Below, in pieces: positions 33,627-42,905 of a stretch of 64,000 nucleotides of DNA; the first letter of the stretch is position 1; the number at the start of each line of letters is the position of its first letter. The position numbers were made by a program, and so were the translations under genes. The stretch spans positions 496,001 through 560,000 of the forward strand of contig CAVSCR010000003.1 in the NCBI GenBank assembly GCA_963726575.1, written 5' to 3'. The stretch comes from CAVSCR01 sp963726575. GTDB lineage: Bacteria > Actinomycetota > Actinomycetes > JAHEKZ01. A model generated the notes under the pieces. That model was not told where the DNA came from, made no database searches, and worked only from the letters and a program-made list of their open reading frames with translations.

Positions 33627-34498
33627 TTGCGGTTCGGCTCCTGAGCACTGAGCGCGTCCCACGAGCGTTTGGTGGATGATGCTGCCTGGCCCTCAGGGCA
33701 GTGAGCCCGGAAGTCGCACCAGCTGCACAGAGCACCGGTCCGTGGGGGGAACACGTCGTCCATGCGATCGTCCGCTGGCCGTTGGCGCGCCTGCGTCTCC
33801 GCGTCACGGGCCTCGACACCGATCGCCTCGGCCCGCTGCAGGTGCCGCTGCAGCGATACGTCGGTGTGCTCGGCCACCACCACGTCTCCCGTGGGGACAT
33901 GGTGCAGCTCAACCGTGTAGCAGGGCACCCGGAGCACCCGCTGCACCCCCAATGCGTACAGCGCCAACGCCAAGGACGACTTGGCGTCGGTCTGCGACGG
34001 CACCCAGCGTCCGGTCTTGTAGTCGACGACCGAAGCGCTGCGGCGTCCGGCGTCGTCCAGACGGGCATCGATCCGGTCGATCCGACCGCTCACGGCGAGG
34101 ACATCGGAGGGGAAGCCGACCGTGCGCTCGAGCCCCAGTGGCTCCTCCGTCGGATCGAGCCGCTCGACGTACGCCGACACCTGCGCGCGAGTGCGCTGCA
34201 ACCAGTCGTCGGACTGGGCGTCGTCACGAAACCCCTCCGGCCGCCAGTGCTGCACCACCAGGCGTTCGGCCCGGGCTACGGTGCGACGGCTCGAGGGTTC
34301 GTCCCACCAGGCGCGCAATGCGTTGTGCGTCGCGGCCCCCACGCTGTTGTGCGCCCACGGGCCGCCCTTCTGTGGCGTGGGCCGGTCGAGATACGCCATG
34401 CGGTACCGACGCGGGCAGTCCTGCCAGGTGCCGAGGCGGGTCGGCGTGACCGAGAACAACCGGGTAGGCATGCCGGCTAGGCCCAGCTGCTCGTCCAC
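33623..34498 (-). CDS. RecB-family PD-(D/E)XK nuclease with Fe-S cluster
   Basis: 291 aa stand-alone nuclease. The first ligand is in TWQDCPRRYRMAYL and the remaining three in CSWCDFRAHC near 267, the AddB/Cas4-type iron-sulfur staple. Between them lie SGRIDRIDARLD and SVVDYKTGRW (Asp and Lys of the active site). Similar single-domain RecB-like proteins occur in most actinobacteria (Rv2119-like, from memory). The helicase-linked nucleases adnA and adnB lie 30 kb away; this is separate. The GTG at 34498 has TAGTGT 6 nt upstream. Role: probably single-strand cleavage or end processing. Confidence 0.85.
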   Translation of the reverse strand: MDEQLGLAGMPTRLFSVTPTRLGTWQDCPRRYRMAYLDRPTPQKGGPWAHNSVGAATHNALRAWWDEPSSRRTVARAERLVVQHWRPEGFRDDAQSDDWLQRTRAQVSAYVERLDPTEEPLGLERTVGFPSDVLAVSGRIDRIDARLDDAGRRSASVVDYKTGRWVPSQTDAKSSLALALYALGVQRVLRVPCYTVELHHVPTGDVVVAEHTDVSLQRHLQRAEAIGVEARDAETQARQRPADDRMDDVFPPRTGALCSWCDFRAHCPEGQAASSTKRSWDALSAQEPNRN

Positions 34499-34504
34499 GC
34501 CACC

Positions 34505-34510
34505 ACACTA
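34505..34510 (-). promoter_or_regulatory. -10 hexamer of RecB-like nuclease gene (leaderless)
   Basis: Minus-strand TAGTGT, 6 nt, then GTG at 34498. Confidence 0.5.
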
Positions 34511-34553
34511 GGCAGCCGCTCCGACACGCCTCCGGTGAGTCGGCGTGAGCCGG

Positions 34554-35228
34554 TCAGGCTCCTCCGAGCGGCCGTGGACGAAGCCGTGACGTCGGAGCGC
34601 CGAGGGGAAGATCGGGGCGCCACCCGTCGTCGCGCAGGTCGTGCAGTCCGGCCACGCCGTGCAGGACGAGGCCGGCGTCATCGGGCCAGGCGATCGCCCA
34701 CAACCAGCGTCCGTCGGCCTCACCCACGTAGGCGGTACGGTCCGGCGCCGTTGGCACCTGCCACAGCGGCGTCGGGTGTCCGTCGATGTTGACCTTCAGG
34801 GCCGGACTGCCGTCCACCAGCTGAGGTCCCGGATCTGCGCCGTCGAGACCGGCCAGCCCGGCGCCCCACCCCACCGCCGGCTCCTCCGCCAGCAGAACCA
34901 GATCGGCGGGGCCACCTCGTAGCGCCGGCCCTGAGTAGGCCACGGCGACCGCGCGCGGTCCGCTGCGGTCATCACCGGCCCAGCCGAGACCGGTCACGAG
35001 CCAGCCACTGGGCAGCGGCCAGGCCAACCACACCGGCACGGCGGAGCGGTTGGCGATGTCGGCGACCGTGGCCGGTCCGGTGACCGGCACGGGTTGCAGC
35101 GGGACGACGTCGCCATGGACGTCGCACCGCCATTGTGCGGAGAACAGCGTCGGAGCCCGCACCACGCCACCGCAGCGGGGGCAGCGTGGGGAACTCGGCA
35201 CCCTCGGCACGGTCCCGCCGACCCTCAC
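34554..35228 (-). CDS. DUF6758 family protein
   Basis: About 224 aa with an N-terminal CPRCGGVVRAPTLFSAQWRC and CDVHGDVVPLQPV, a two-pair zinc-ribbon-like opening followed by VPVWLAWPLPSGWLVTGLGWAGDDR. This pattern is an actinobacterial family I know as DUF6758; its function is unknown. There is no signal peptide. The start is uncertain: GTG codons at 35228, 35210 and 35201 are all in frame, none with a clear Shine-Dalgarno or -10 hexamer. Confidence 0.7.
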   Translation of the reverse strand: MRVGGTVPRVPSSPRCPRCGGVVRAPTLFSAQWRCDVHGDVVPLQPVPVTGPATVADIANRSAVPVWLAWPLPSGWLVTGLGWAGDDRSGPRAVAVAYSGPALRGGPADLVLLAEEPAVGWGAGLAGLDGADPGPQLVDGSPALKVNIDGHPTPLWQVPTAPDRTAYVGEADGRWLWAIAWPDDAGLVLHGVAGLHDLRDDGWRPDLPLGAPTSRLRPRPLGGA

Positions 35229-35251
35229 CCGGCGTCAAGGGTGCTGCGGCG

Positions 35252-35758
35252 TCATCCCTGCGACGGCACCGGCCGCCCTGGCTGGTCCCCACCGCGCTGG
35301 TCGCCGTAGCTGCGCTTGGGCACCATCACCTTGCGGCGGAACACGCACACGACCACGCCGTCCTGGTTGTAGCCACGCGTCTCGACCTGGACCACGCCAC
35401 GGTCGTCCTTGCTGCGTGACTCAGTCTTCTCGAGCACGGTGGTCTCGCCGTAGATGGTGTCGCCGTGGAAGGTCGGCGCGATGTGGCGCAGCGACTCGAC
35501 CTCGAGGTTGGCGATCGCCTTGCCGGAGACGTCGGGCACCGACATGCCCAGCAGCAGCGAGTAGACGTAGTTACCGACGACGACGTTGCGACCGAAATCG
35601 GTGCTCGTCTGCGCGTAATGCGCGTCGAGGTGCAACGGGTGGTGGTTCATGGTGAGCAGGCAGAACAGGTGGTCGTCGTACTCCGTGACCGTCTTGCCGG
35701 GCCAGTGCTTGTACGTGGCCCCCACCTCGAACTCCTCGTAGTAGCGCCCGAACTGCAC
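35252..35758 (-). CDS. MaoC-family enoyl/mesaconyl-CoA hydratase
   Basis: 168 aa hot-dog-fold protein. The hydratase signature with catalytic Asp and His is in YDDHLFCLLTMNHHPLHLD, and the C-terminal beta-sheet ends EKTESRSKDDRGVVQVETRG. The GTG at 35758 has GAGGAGAA 5 nt upstream. It follows the acyl-CoA dehydrogenase by 37 bp on the same strand, so dehydrogenation and hydration of an acyl-CoA would be consecutive steps. Mesaconyl/C4-C5 branched substrates are possible. A CitE-like lyase lies 10 kb away, and the three could share a pathway. Confidence 0.88.
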   Translation of the reverse strand: MQFGRYYEEFEVGATYKHWPGKTVTEYDDHLFCLLTMNHHPLHLDAHYAQTSTDFGRNVVVGNYVYSLLLGMSVPDVSGKAIANLEVESLRHIAPTFHGDTIYGETTVLEKTESRSKDDRGVVQVETRGYNQDGVVVCVFRRKVMVPKRSYGDQRGGDQPGRPVPSQG

Positions 35759-35795
35759 GTCTTCTCCTCGCGTTCTGATGCTCTCGAAAGGTGGC

Positions 35796-36992
35796 TCAGC
35801 GCCTGTTGTAGTCCTCGAGCAGGCGTCGGCCGATGATCATGCGTTGGATGTCGGCAGTCCCCTCGCCGATCAGCAGCATCGGCGCCTCGCGGTACAACCG
35901 CTCGATCTCGTACTCCGTGGAGTAGCCATATCCCCCGTGGATCCGAAACGAGTCCTCGACGACGTCTCGGCAGTACTCGCTGGCGAGGTACTTGGCCATA
36001 CCCGCCTCGAGGTCGTTGCGCTCACCGCTGTCCTTGGTCCGGGCCGCCTTGACCATCATCTGGTGCGCCGCCTCCACCTTGGTGCCCATCTCCGCGAGTC
36101 GGAACAACACCGCCTGGTGCTCAGCGATCGGCTTGCCGAAGGTCTCGCGTTGCTGCGCATAGTCGATCCCCAGCTCAAAGGCCCGCTGGGCCACACCGCA
36201 GGCACGAGCGGCGACGTTGACGCGGCCGACCTCGACGCCGTCCATCATCTGGTAGAAGCCGCGTCCGGTCTTGCCGCCCAGGACCTGTTCGCGCGTGGTC
36301 AGGTAGCCGTCCAGCACCAACTCGGTGGTGTCGACACCCTTGTACCCCATCTTCTCGATCTTGCCGGGGATGACGAGTCCGGGAGCCACCTCGCCGAAGC
36401 CGGGCTCCTTGTCGATGAGGAACGTGGTCATGTTGCGGTACACGCTCGGGCTGCCGTCGTCGGTCTTCACGAGCACGGCGACGAGGTTGCTGGATCCGCC
36501 GTTCGTGAGCCACATCTTCTGACCGCTGATCACGAACGTCTGCTCGTCGCGCTGCTCTGCCCTGGTGCGGATCGCGGACACGTCGGAGCCACAACCCGGC
36601 TCCGACATCGAGAAGGCGCCCCGTACCTCTCCGGTAGCCATGCGCGGTAGATAGCGCTGCTTCTGCTCGACCGTGCCGTGCTGCAACAGCAGGTAGGCGA
36701 CGATGAAGTGCGTGTTGATGATGCCGCTGATGCTCATCCAGCCCCGGGCAATCTCCTCCACGACGAGGGCGTACGTCAGCAGGGACTCGCCGAGGCCGCC
36801 GTACTCCTCGGGGATCATCAGACCGAAGATCCCCATCTCCTTCATCTGCTCCACGATCTTCGTGGGGTACTCGTCGGCGTGCTCGAGTGTGCTGGCCACC
36901 GGAATCACTTCGGCGTCGACGAACTCGCGCACGAGTGCGACGACCTCTCGTTGGCTGTCGGTCAGCCCCTCGGTGAGGGCGAGACGGCCCAT
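35796..36992 (-). CDS. Acyl-CoA dehydrogenase
   Basis: 398 aa, standard family length. GAFSMSEPGCGSDVSA binds FAD, ISGQKMWLTNGG and QQRETFGKPIAEHQ are further family motifs, and the catalytic glutamate lies in LLIGEGTADIQ near the C-terminus. The ATG has AAGGAG 7 nt upstream. FAD-dependent alpha,beta-dehydrogenation of an acyl-CoA in the cytoplasm, with electrons passed to ETF. It leads the two-gene unit with MaoC. Confidence 0.93.
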   Translation of the reverse strand: MGRLALTEGLTDSQREVVALVREFVDAEVIPVASTLEHADEYPTKIVEQMKEMGIFGLMIPEEYGGLGESLLTYALVVEEIARGWMSISGIINTHFIVAYLLLQHGTVEQKQRYLPRMATGEVRGAFSMSEPGCGSDVSAIRTRAEQRDEQTFVISGQKMWLTNGGSSNLVAVLVKTDDGSPSVYRNMTTFLIDKEPGFGEVAPGLVIPGKIEKMGYKGVDTTELVLDGYLTTREQVLGGKTGRGFYQMMDGVEVGRVNVAARACGVAQRAFELGIDYAQQRETFGKPIAEHQAVLFRLAEMGTKVEAAHQMMVKAARTKDSGERNDLEAGMAKYLASEYCRDVVEDSFRIHGGYGYSTEYEIERLYREAPMLLIGEGTADIQRMIIGRRLLEDYNRR

Positions 36993-37072
36993 CCGGTGCT
37001 CCTTCGAGTCGGGCGTACGGCGGTTGGGGACTCGACCTGCCGGCGCGCGGTGATCCGCATGCTACTGGCCGC

Positions 37073-37078
37073 TAAGTT
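37073..37078 (+). promoter_or_regulatory. -10 hexamer of alpha/beta hydrolase gene (leaderless)
   Basis: TAAGTT ends 6 nt before ATG 37085. Confidence 0.5.
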
Positions 37079-37084
37079 GCGTGC

Positions 37085-38056
37085 ATGCGCAATGAACCTT
37101 GGGTCAGCGGCGGAGCCGAGCCGGATCCGGCAGCCCGCCAGTACACCGTCGGAACCCTGGACGGCCGAATCCTCGGCGTCGCCGAGTACGGCCCGCTCGA
37201 CGGGCAGCCGGTCTTCAGCCTGCACGGAACTCCCGGGAGCCGCTACGGAGGTCCACCGCCGGAGCACCCGACGTTGTACGAGGACCGGTCGGTGCGCGTC
37301 ATCCACTACGACCGTCCCGGGTACGGCTTGTCGACCCGCCACCCGGGGCGCTCGGTGGCTGACTGTGCGGCCGACGTCGCCGCCATCGCTGACCGGTTGG
37401 ACCTGACGCAGTTCGCCGTCAGTGGCGGATCGGGCGGCGGGCCGCACTGCCTTGCGGTGGCCGCGCTGCTGCCCGAGCGCGTGACCCGCGTGGCTTGTGT
37501 CGTCGGTGTCGCTCCGTTCGGCGACGAGGGCCTGCCCCGCGACGAGTGGCTGCGCGACCAGACCCAGGGCAACGTCAAGGAGTTCACGTGGTCGTTGGGC
37601 GGGGAGGGGGTCATGCGACCCGAGCTCGAACGGTTGGCCGGTGAGGACCTGGCCAGGATGCGCGAGGGAAGGATCTCGTTCGGTGCGGACTACGACCTCG
37701 CCGAGGGAGACACCGAGATCATGGAACGACCGGCATATGCCGAGCGCATCCTGCGCACCATGGAGGAGGCGTATCGCACCGGGGTCGACGGGTGGGTCGA
37801 CGACAACCTCGTCTTCGTCAAGCCGTGGGGCTTCGATGTCGCGATGATCACTGCGCCGGCCACGGTCTGGTACGGCGTCCAGGACACTCTCGTCCCACCC
37901 CAGCACGGTCGCTGGCTCGCGGCCCACGTGCCGGGCGCATCGGTCGTTGCGATGAACGGCGGTCACATGGAGCTCGCCAACCGCGTGCCGGACCTCGTCG
38001 GCTGGCTCGTCGGCGACGAACCCCCCGCAGACGCCACCTCCGGGGGCAGGGCGTGA
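37085..38056 (+). CDS. Alpha/beta hydrolase
   Basis: 323 aa. FSLHGTPGSR is the oxyanion region (HGTPGS type), VSGGSGGGPHCLAVA the nucleophile elbow, and NGGHMELAN carries the base. The large central stretch (about 150-230) is a helical cap. Related proteins are often proline-iminopeptidase-like or haloperoxidase-like, but nothing fixes the substrate. Its stop overlaps the start of the PLP decarboxylase gene by 4 bp. Confidence 0.8.
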   Translation: MRNEPWVSGGAEPDPAARQYTVGTLDGRILGVAEYGPLDGQPVFSLHGTPGSRYGGPPPEHPTLYEDRSVRVIHYDRPGYGLSTRHPGRSVADCAADVAAIADRLDLTQFAVSGGSGGGPHCLAVAALLPERVTRVACVVGVAPFGDEGLPRDEWLRDQTQGNVKEFTWSLGGEGVMRPELERLAGEDLARMREGRISFGADYDLAEGDTEIMERPAYAERILRTMEEAYRTGVDGWVDDNLVFVKPWGFDVAMITAPATVWYGVQDTLVPPQHGRWLAAHVPGASVVAMNGGHMELANRVPDLVGWLVGDEPPADATSGGRA

Positions 38057-39312
38057 CCGACGACGTGCTGCGGCTGTTCCCTCGCGGTACCGACGTCGCG
38101 GCCGACGGGATGCTGACGGTGGGTGGCTGCCGGCTCGACGCGGTCGCGGATCAGTTCGGCACCCCCACCTACGTGGTGTCCGAGACCGCGCTTCGGCACC
38201 AGGCCGGTCGTCTGCGCGACGCCTTGACGTCGCGCTGGCCGCGCAGCCGGGTGCTGTTCGCGTCGAAGTCGTTCCCGGCGCGAGCTGTCTACCGCGTCAT
38301 GCACCAGGAGGGTCTCGGCATCGACGTGGCCGGCGGCGGAGAGCTGCTGCTCGCCCTTGATGCCGACGTACCCGGCGCGGCCATCGTGCAGCACGGCAAT
38401 GCCAAGACCGACGACGAGATGCGGCGAGCGGCGTCGGCCGGCGTCGGCATGGTGGTCATCGACGGCGAAGCAGAGATCGAGCGACTCGAACAGCTGGGGC
38501 GCGAGGGCCAGCCGGTGCTGCTGCGCGTCCAACCCGGCGTCGACCCAGGCACCTACGCGGGCGTCTCGACGGGACAGCGCGGCTCGAAGTTCGGGGTTCC
38601 CATGGAGGATGCCCCGCGCCTGCTGAGCCGCCTTTCGAACAGCTCACGGCTGGATCTGCGCGGGATCCACCTGCACCTGGGCTCGCAGATGTTCGGCCTC
38701 GACCCCTATCGCAAGGCCATCGAAGTCGTGTCGGTGCTCGGCGAGTTCGACGTCTACGACGTGGGGGGTGGTCTCGCGGTGCAATACACCCTCGACGAAC
38801 CGGCCCCGAGCGCCGAAGAATGGCTCGACGTCGTCACCGAGGCCGCCCGGCAGACGTTGCCGTCGGGGGCCGAGCTCTGGGTCGAGCCCGGGCGTGCCGC
38901 CGTCGCCGCGTCGACGATGACGCTCTACCGCGTCGTCACCATCAAGCCTGGAGAGCCGACGTTCGTCGCGGTCGACGGTGGTATCGCCGACAACTTCGAG
39001 GCGTCCACCTACATCGGGACGCGATTCAGCGCGACGATCGCCAACCGGGTTGGCGGTGGTGACGTCGTCAACGTCGTCGGCCGGCAGTGCGAGTCCGGCG
39101 ACCACATCGCGATGAACGTGCCGCTGCGCGACCCGGCGATCGGCGACCTAGTGGCCGTCCCGGTCACCGGCGCCTACACGCACACCCTGGCCAACAACTA
39201 CAACGGCGCCCTGCGGGCACCGGTGGTGTTCTGCCGAGACGGTGTGATGGCCCCGGTCGTGCGACGCGACACCGACGCGGACCTACTCGCTCGCGAGCTG
39301 CCCTTCCCCTGA
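38053..39312 (+). CDS. Diaminopimelate-decarboxylase-family PLP enzyme
   Basis: 419 aa, fold type III. The PLP lysine lies in LFASKSFPARAVYR (the usual YAxKAN variant); HLHLGSQ, VYDVGGGL, ELWVEPGRAAVAAS and RQCESGDH follow; ITGAYTHTLANNYN-type residues (VTGAYTHTLANNYNG) complete the active site across the dimer. It overlaps the hydrolase by 4 bp and its GTG start has no independent promoter. LysA of the lysine pathway normally sits beside argS or hom, so this copy may be a paralogue for another amino acid. Activity: decarboxylation of meso-DAP or a related alpha-amino acid. Confidence 0.82.
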   Translation: MTDDVLRLFPRGTDVAADGMLTVGGCRLDAVADQFGTPTYVVSETALRHQAGRLRDALTSRWPRSRVLFASKSFPARAVYRVMHQEGLGIDVAGGGELLLALDADVPGAAIVQHGNAKTDDEMRRAASAGVGMVVIDGEAEIERLEQLGREGQPVLLRVQPGVDPGTYAGVSTGQRGSKFGVPMEDAPRLLSRLSNSSRLDLRGIHLHLGSQMFGLDPYRKAIEVVSVLGEFDVYDVGGGLAVQYTLDEPAPSAEEWLDVVTEAARQTLPSGAELWVEPGRAAVAASTMTLYRVVTIKPGEPTFVAVDGGIADNFEASTYIGTRFSATIANRVGGGDVVNVVGRQCESGDHIAMNVPLRDPAIGDLVAVPVTGAYTHTLANNYNGALRAPVVFCRDGVMAPVVRRDTDADLLARELPFP

Positions 39313-39336
39313 GCGCGATCAAGCGACTCGGCGACA

Positions 39337-42300
39337 CTACGTCTCCGGACGGTCCACGATCATCAACTGGTCGGCGGTCGCGGCCAGCATCGGCGTGCGC
39401 CAGAAGCCTTTGACCCACGGCCTGACGAGGTCGTGGCCGAGCCCGTAGTGCAAGGGAACCAGGGCCACCTGTTCGGACACCAGGTACCGATCCAGCCGCC
39501 GGTACAGCTCGAAGCGTTCGCCGCGATTTGCGCTGGTGCTGGCGGTGCGATCCAGGGAGCGGCTGATGTCGTCGGAGTGGACGACGCCCCGGTAGTACTC
39601 GAGGAACGAGCCGATGATCCCTTCCGGATCGGGGAAGTCCGCCACCCAGCTGAGGACGAACAGGTCGAACTCGGCGAGCACCTCGGGAGTCAGGTCGCGT
39701 CGCGGCAAGGTCTGGCTGACGACTTCGACGCCGAGCGCGGACCACATCTCGACGAGAGCGTCGTAGGTCCGCCGAGTCCTTTGCCATTCCTGCATCCGCA
39801 CCAGCCGCACCGGTCGCAGCCCACGCCCTCCCGGGAACCCCGCCTCGGCGAGCAGACGTGACGCCTCAAAGGGGTCCGAGCCCAAACCGCTGTCGTGCAG
39901 ATGACCAGGAAGCGTCGGTGGGATGAACCCCCCCAACGCCGCGACGCTGTCATACCGCATGTCCAGACGCGTCCGGTCGATGGCCAGCGCGAACGCCCTG
40001 CGGACTCGCGGGTCATCGAACGGCGGATCTCTTGGACAGAAGACCAAGCAGCGCGTCGAGTCCTCACGCGTGCTCGTGGCCTGCTCGAGTTCTTCCGGAC
40101 TGGCCCCCAGCCCGTAGGGGTCGGTGTCGATGTCAAGGGTCGCCGCTGGGTTGGTCTTGGCACCACCAATTCGGACCCTCACCTGCCCGATGTTGCCGCG
40201 GTCGCCCGTCCACGACGGCGCCGCCTCGAGTCGGATCTCATCGTCGGTCCAGTCGACCATGCGATAGGGACCGTTCCCGACAGGAGCCATCCGTGCATCG
40301 TGGTCGACCGTCGGTCGATCCAAGTGGCTCGGCCACGGATAGGTGGGCGGGACGCTGAGAAGATACGGAAGGTGAGCCAACGGCCGATCAGGCCGGATCT
40401 CCAAGGAGGTGGGCCCGGTTGCCCGGATCGTCATCGACGTCAGAAGTGCCGCCGACTCCAGGTTCATCTCCCGCGCCGATTCCCAGGCGAAAACGAAGTC
40501 GACAGCGGTTACCGGCACACCATCGTGCCAGCGATGGGTGTCAGCGATGTCGACGTTGATCCTCAGTCCGTCGGCGCTCACGTCAAACCTGGTCGCCAAG
40601 TCGGGGACGACCGACGACTCACGATCGAGCCGGAACAGACCGCGGAAGAGGTGTGACGACAGCCACCAGTCGACCGTCCCGTAACCGACGCCGGCAACCA
40701 ATGACTCCGGCTCCACCTCCGGGAAGCTGAGGGTCGCCGTGGGCTCCATCTGCTGGGGGGCAGGTGCGGGAACGGCGAACGCTGCTTCATAGGCGGCGTT
40801 CGCCGCAGCGAAGTCATACGAGACGAAGTGGGTCAGGGCGACCCGGAAGAGGACGTCCCGTTCGCGTGCCCCATCGCCGAGCTCACGAAGGAACGGTAAG
40901 GCTCGCTCGTAGTAGTCGATCGCCTCCGCTTCGGCGAACATCCGCCGCGCCTGGTCGCCCGCCTGCAGCAGGTACTCGCTCGCGCGCGCGGCATCAGCGG
41001 CCTTTGAGAAGTGGCCGGCGAGCAGTCCCGGATCGACCGTCGACCCGTCGGTGGACAGCTGCACCAGCGCCTCGCCAACGCGTTGGTGCAGAGTGCGACG
41101 TGGCTGCTCCAGCAGGTTGCTGTACGCAATGTCGCGCACCAGGCCGTGGCAGAAGTTGAACTCCGCCGTTGGGCGCCGCCGCTTCTCCACGACGAACTCC
41201 AGCCGTTGGAGCGTGGCCAGACGACGCATCACCTCCGGGTCGGCGACCACCTGCTCCAGCAGCGGAAGCCCGAACGTCCTTCCGATCACCGACGCCGCAC
41301 ACAGGACCTCTCGCTCGGGCGCGTCGAGCCGGTCGAGACGAGCTTGCAAGGTCTCCTGCACACGGACCGGGATCGACGTCGGGTCGAAGCTCTCGGTGGT
41401 CTCGTAGCCATCCGAGCCCTGCCGAGCCAGCGAACCTCGTTCCACCAGGTCCAGAACCGCCTGCTCGATGAAGAAGGGATTTCCGCCGCATCGAGCGTTG
41501 AGCAGTTCGGCCACTCCGTCCGGGAGGGCCGCGCCCGCGGCATCGTTGGCCATGACGGCCGCCGCGGCTGCGTCGAGCGGAGCCAGGCTGATCTCGGTGA
41601 AGCGATGGGGGAACCGCGAGCGGGCACGCTGGCCCAGCGCCCAGGCCGGGTGGTCACGTTCGCTCCGGAACGACAGCACGATGACCAGGGCGTGCTCGTC
41701 GGTCAGATCCAGCGCGTGCTCGAGCAGGGTCAACGTCGCCTCGTCCGCCCAGTGCAGATCGTCCATCACCACGCACAGGGCAGTCCGGTCGAGCTGGCTG
41801 GTCAACAACTGGTCGAACGCTGCGAACGTCTGCTCTCGGATGCTCTCCGCCGAGATGTCGTGCAGCGTGGCCGCCTGGTCGGCTTCCAACGTGAGGCCGA
41901 GGAGCAGGGCAACGAAGGGGTAGACGACGGACGCCTCGTCGGGGAGCAGCTCGGCGAGCCGGGCCTTTAGCTCCAGCCGCACCTGAAGGTCTGGTGCGTC
42001 CATGTCCAGGCCGAGCCAGCCACGCAGCAAGCCCTGCACGGGCCAGTACGGCGAGGACTCCTGGTACGACACCCCATGTCCTTCGAGGTAGGCCGGTCCC
42101 ACCACGGCCCGACGCGCCTCTTCGATCAGTCGTGACTTGCCGATTCCAGGTTCACCGGTGATGACGACGACGGCTCCGCGACCGTCCATGGCGTCCTGAA
42201 GCAGCGTCGTCAGGGTCTCGACCTCGGCCTCACGCCCCACCAGCTTCGTGATGGGCGGCGCGCTCGAGGCGAGCTCGCCGACCAGACGAAAGGCGGCCAC

Positions 42301-42849
42301 CGGCTCGGACTTGCCTTTGAGCTCGAGGTCACCCAACGGCTCGAACGCGAACAGGTCAGTGAGCTCGGCTGCCGAGATCGGACCCAAGACGACTCCGCCA
42401 GGGTCGGCGAACGACTGCAACCTTCCGGCGACCGTCACCGTGTCACCCAGAGCGTTGTAGAGCGCGTCCAGCGGTTCGCTCTCGTCGCCACGTGGCACCG
42501 CTGCGTAGCCGGTGTTGATGGCGACTCGGGCGGACAACGTGATGTCGTAGGCCGTCGCCACCTCCTGTGCGAAAGGCCGAAGCGCCATCTGCATGGCAAG
42601 TGCTGCTCGAACCGCACGCTCCGCATCGTCGCCGTGTGCGACAGGAGCTCCGAAGAAGGCCAGCAACCCGTCACCGGTGTGCTGGGCCAGGGTGCCCCCG
42701 AACCTCTCGACCTGCGACCCGAGCAGGCGGCTGACCTCGTCGAACAGGGGCTTGGACCGTTCGGGTCCGAGACGCTCCCCGATGGGAGTGGAGTCGACGA
42801 TGTCGGTGACCAGCACCGTCACGAGGCGAAGATCCCCGGCCTCGCTCAT
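39337..42849 (-). CDS. Fusion: class III nucleotide cyclase domain, AAA ATPase, family 5 solute-binding protein
   Basis: 1170 aa with three unrelated modules. Residues 1-190: adenylate/guanylate cyclase homology domain, with metal Asp16 (VTDIVDST) and Asp60 (TGDGLLAFFG) and the Arg143 equivalent, but Gln56 at the usual substrate Lys and Thr139 at the usual Asn. Residues 200-690: AAA_16-type ATPase (Walker A GEPGIGKS at 232-239, DDLHWAD at about 360) with winged-helix and helical repeats of the kind found in LuxR-type regulators. From about 705: a peptide/nickel ABC-transporter solute-binding domain (LATRFDVSADGLRINVD, HRWHDGVPVTAVDFVFAW, then FDDPRVRRAFALAIDR). No signal peptide or transmembrane helix precedes it, so the binding module should be cytoplasmic. 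Ligand unknown. Confidence 0.88.
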   Translation of the reverse strand: MSEAGDLRLVTVLVTDIVDSTPIGERLGPERSKPLFDEVSRLLGSQVERFGGTLAQHTGDGLLAFFGAPVAHGDDAERAVRAALAMQMALRPFAQEVATAYDITLSARVAINTGYAAVPRGDESEPLDALYNALGDTVTVAGRLQSFADPGGVVLGPISAAELTDLFAFEPLGDLELKGKSEPVAAFRLVGELASSAPPITKLVGREAEVETLTTLLQDAMDGRGAVVVITGEPGIGKSRLIEEARRAVVGPAYLEGHGVSYQESSPYWPVQGLLRGWLGLDMDAPDLQVRLELKARLAELLPDEASVVYPFVALLLGLTLEADQAATLHDISAESIREQTFAAFDQLLTSQLDRTALCVVMDDLHWADEATLTLLEHALDLTDEHALVIVLSFRSERDHPAWALGQRARSRFPHRFTEISLAPLDAAAAAVMANDAAGAALPDGVAELLNARCGGNPFFIEQAVLDLVERGSLARQGSDGYETTESFDPTSIPVRVQETLQARLDRLDAPEREVLCAASVIGRTFGLPLLEQVVADPEVMRRLATLQRLEFVVEKRRRPTAEFNFCHGLVRDIAYSNLLEQPRRTLHQRVGEALVQLSTDGSTVDPGLLAGHFSKAADAARASEYLLQAGDQARRMFAEAEAIDYYERALPFLRELGDGARERDVLFRVALTHFVSYDFAAANAAYEAAFAVPAPAPQQMEPTATLSFPEVEPESLVAGVGYGTVDWWLSSHLFRGLFRLDRESSVVPDLATRFDVSADGLRINVDIADTHRWHDGVPVTAVDFVFAWESAREMNLESAALLTSMTIRATGPTSLEIRPDRPLAHLPYLLSVPPTYPWPSHLDRPTVDHDARMAPVGNGPYRMVDWTDDEIRLEAAPSWTGDRGNIGQVRVRIGGAKTNPAATLDIDTDPYGLGASPEELEQATSTREDSTRCLVFCPRDPPFDDPRVRRAFALAIDRTRLDMRYDSVAALGGFIPPTLPGHLHDSGLGSDPFEASRLLAEAGFPGGRGLRPVRLVRMQEWQRTRRTYDALVEMWSALGVEVVSQTLPRRDLTPEVLAEFDLFVLSWVADFPDPEGIIGSFLEYYRGVVHSDDISRSLDRTASTSANRGERFELYRRLDRYLVSEQVALVPLHYGLGHDLVRPWVKGFWRTPMLAATADQLMIVDRPET

Positions 42850-42905
42850 GCGTACGTTCTACAAGCCAACGGCCATCGGCGATAGGGCTTGGACCGATCC
42901 GGGAG

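Noticed and set aside
31377..33662. A 761-codon open frame antisense to the SulP and S51 genes
   Set aside because: Shadow frame of a transporter with clear motifs; no start signal and His/Gln/Asp-rich nonsense composition.
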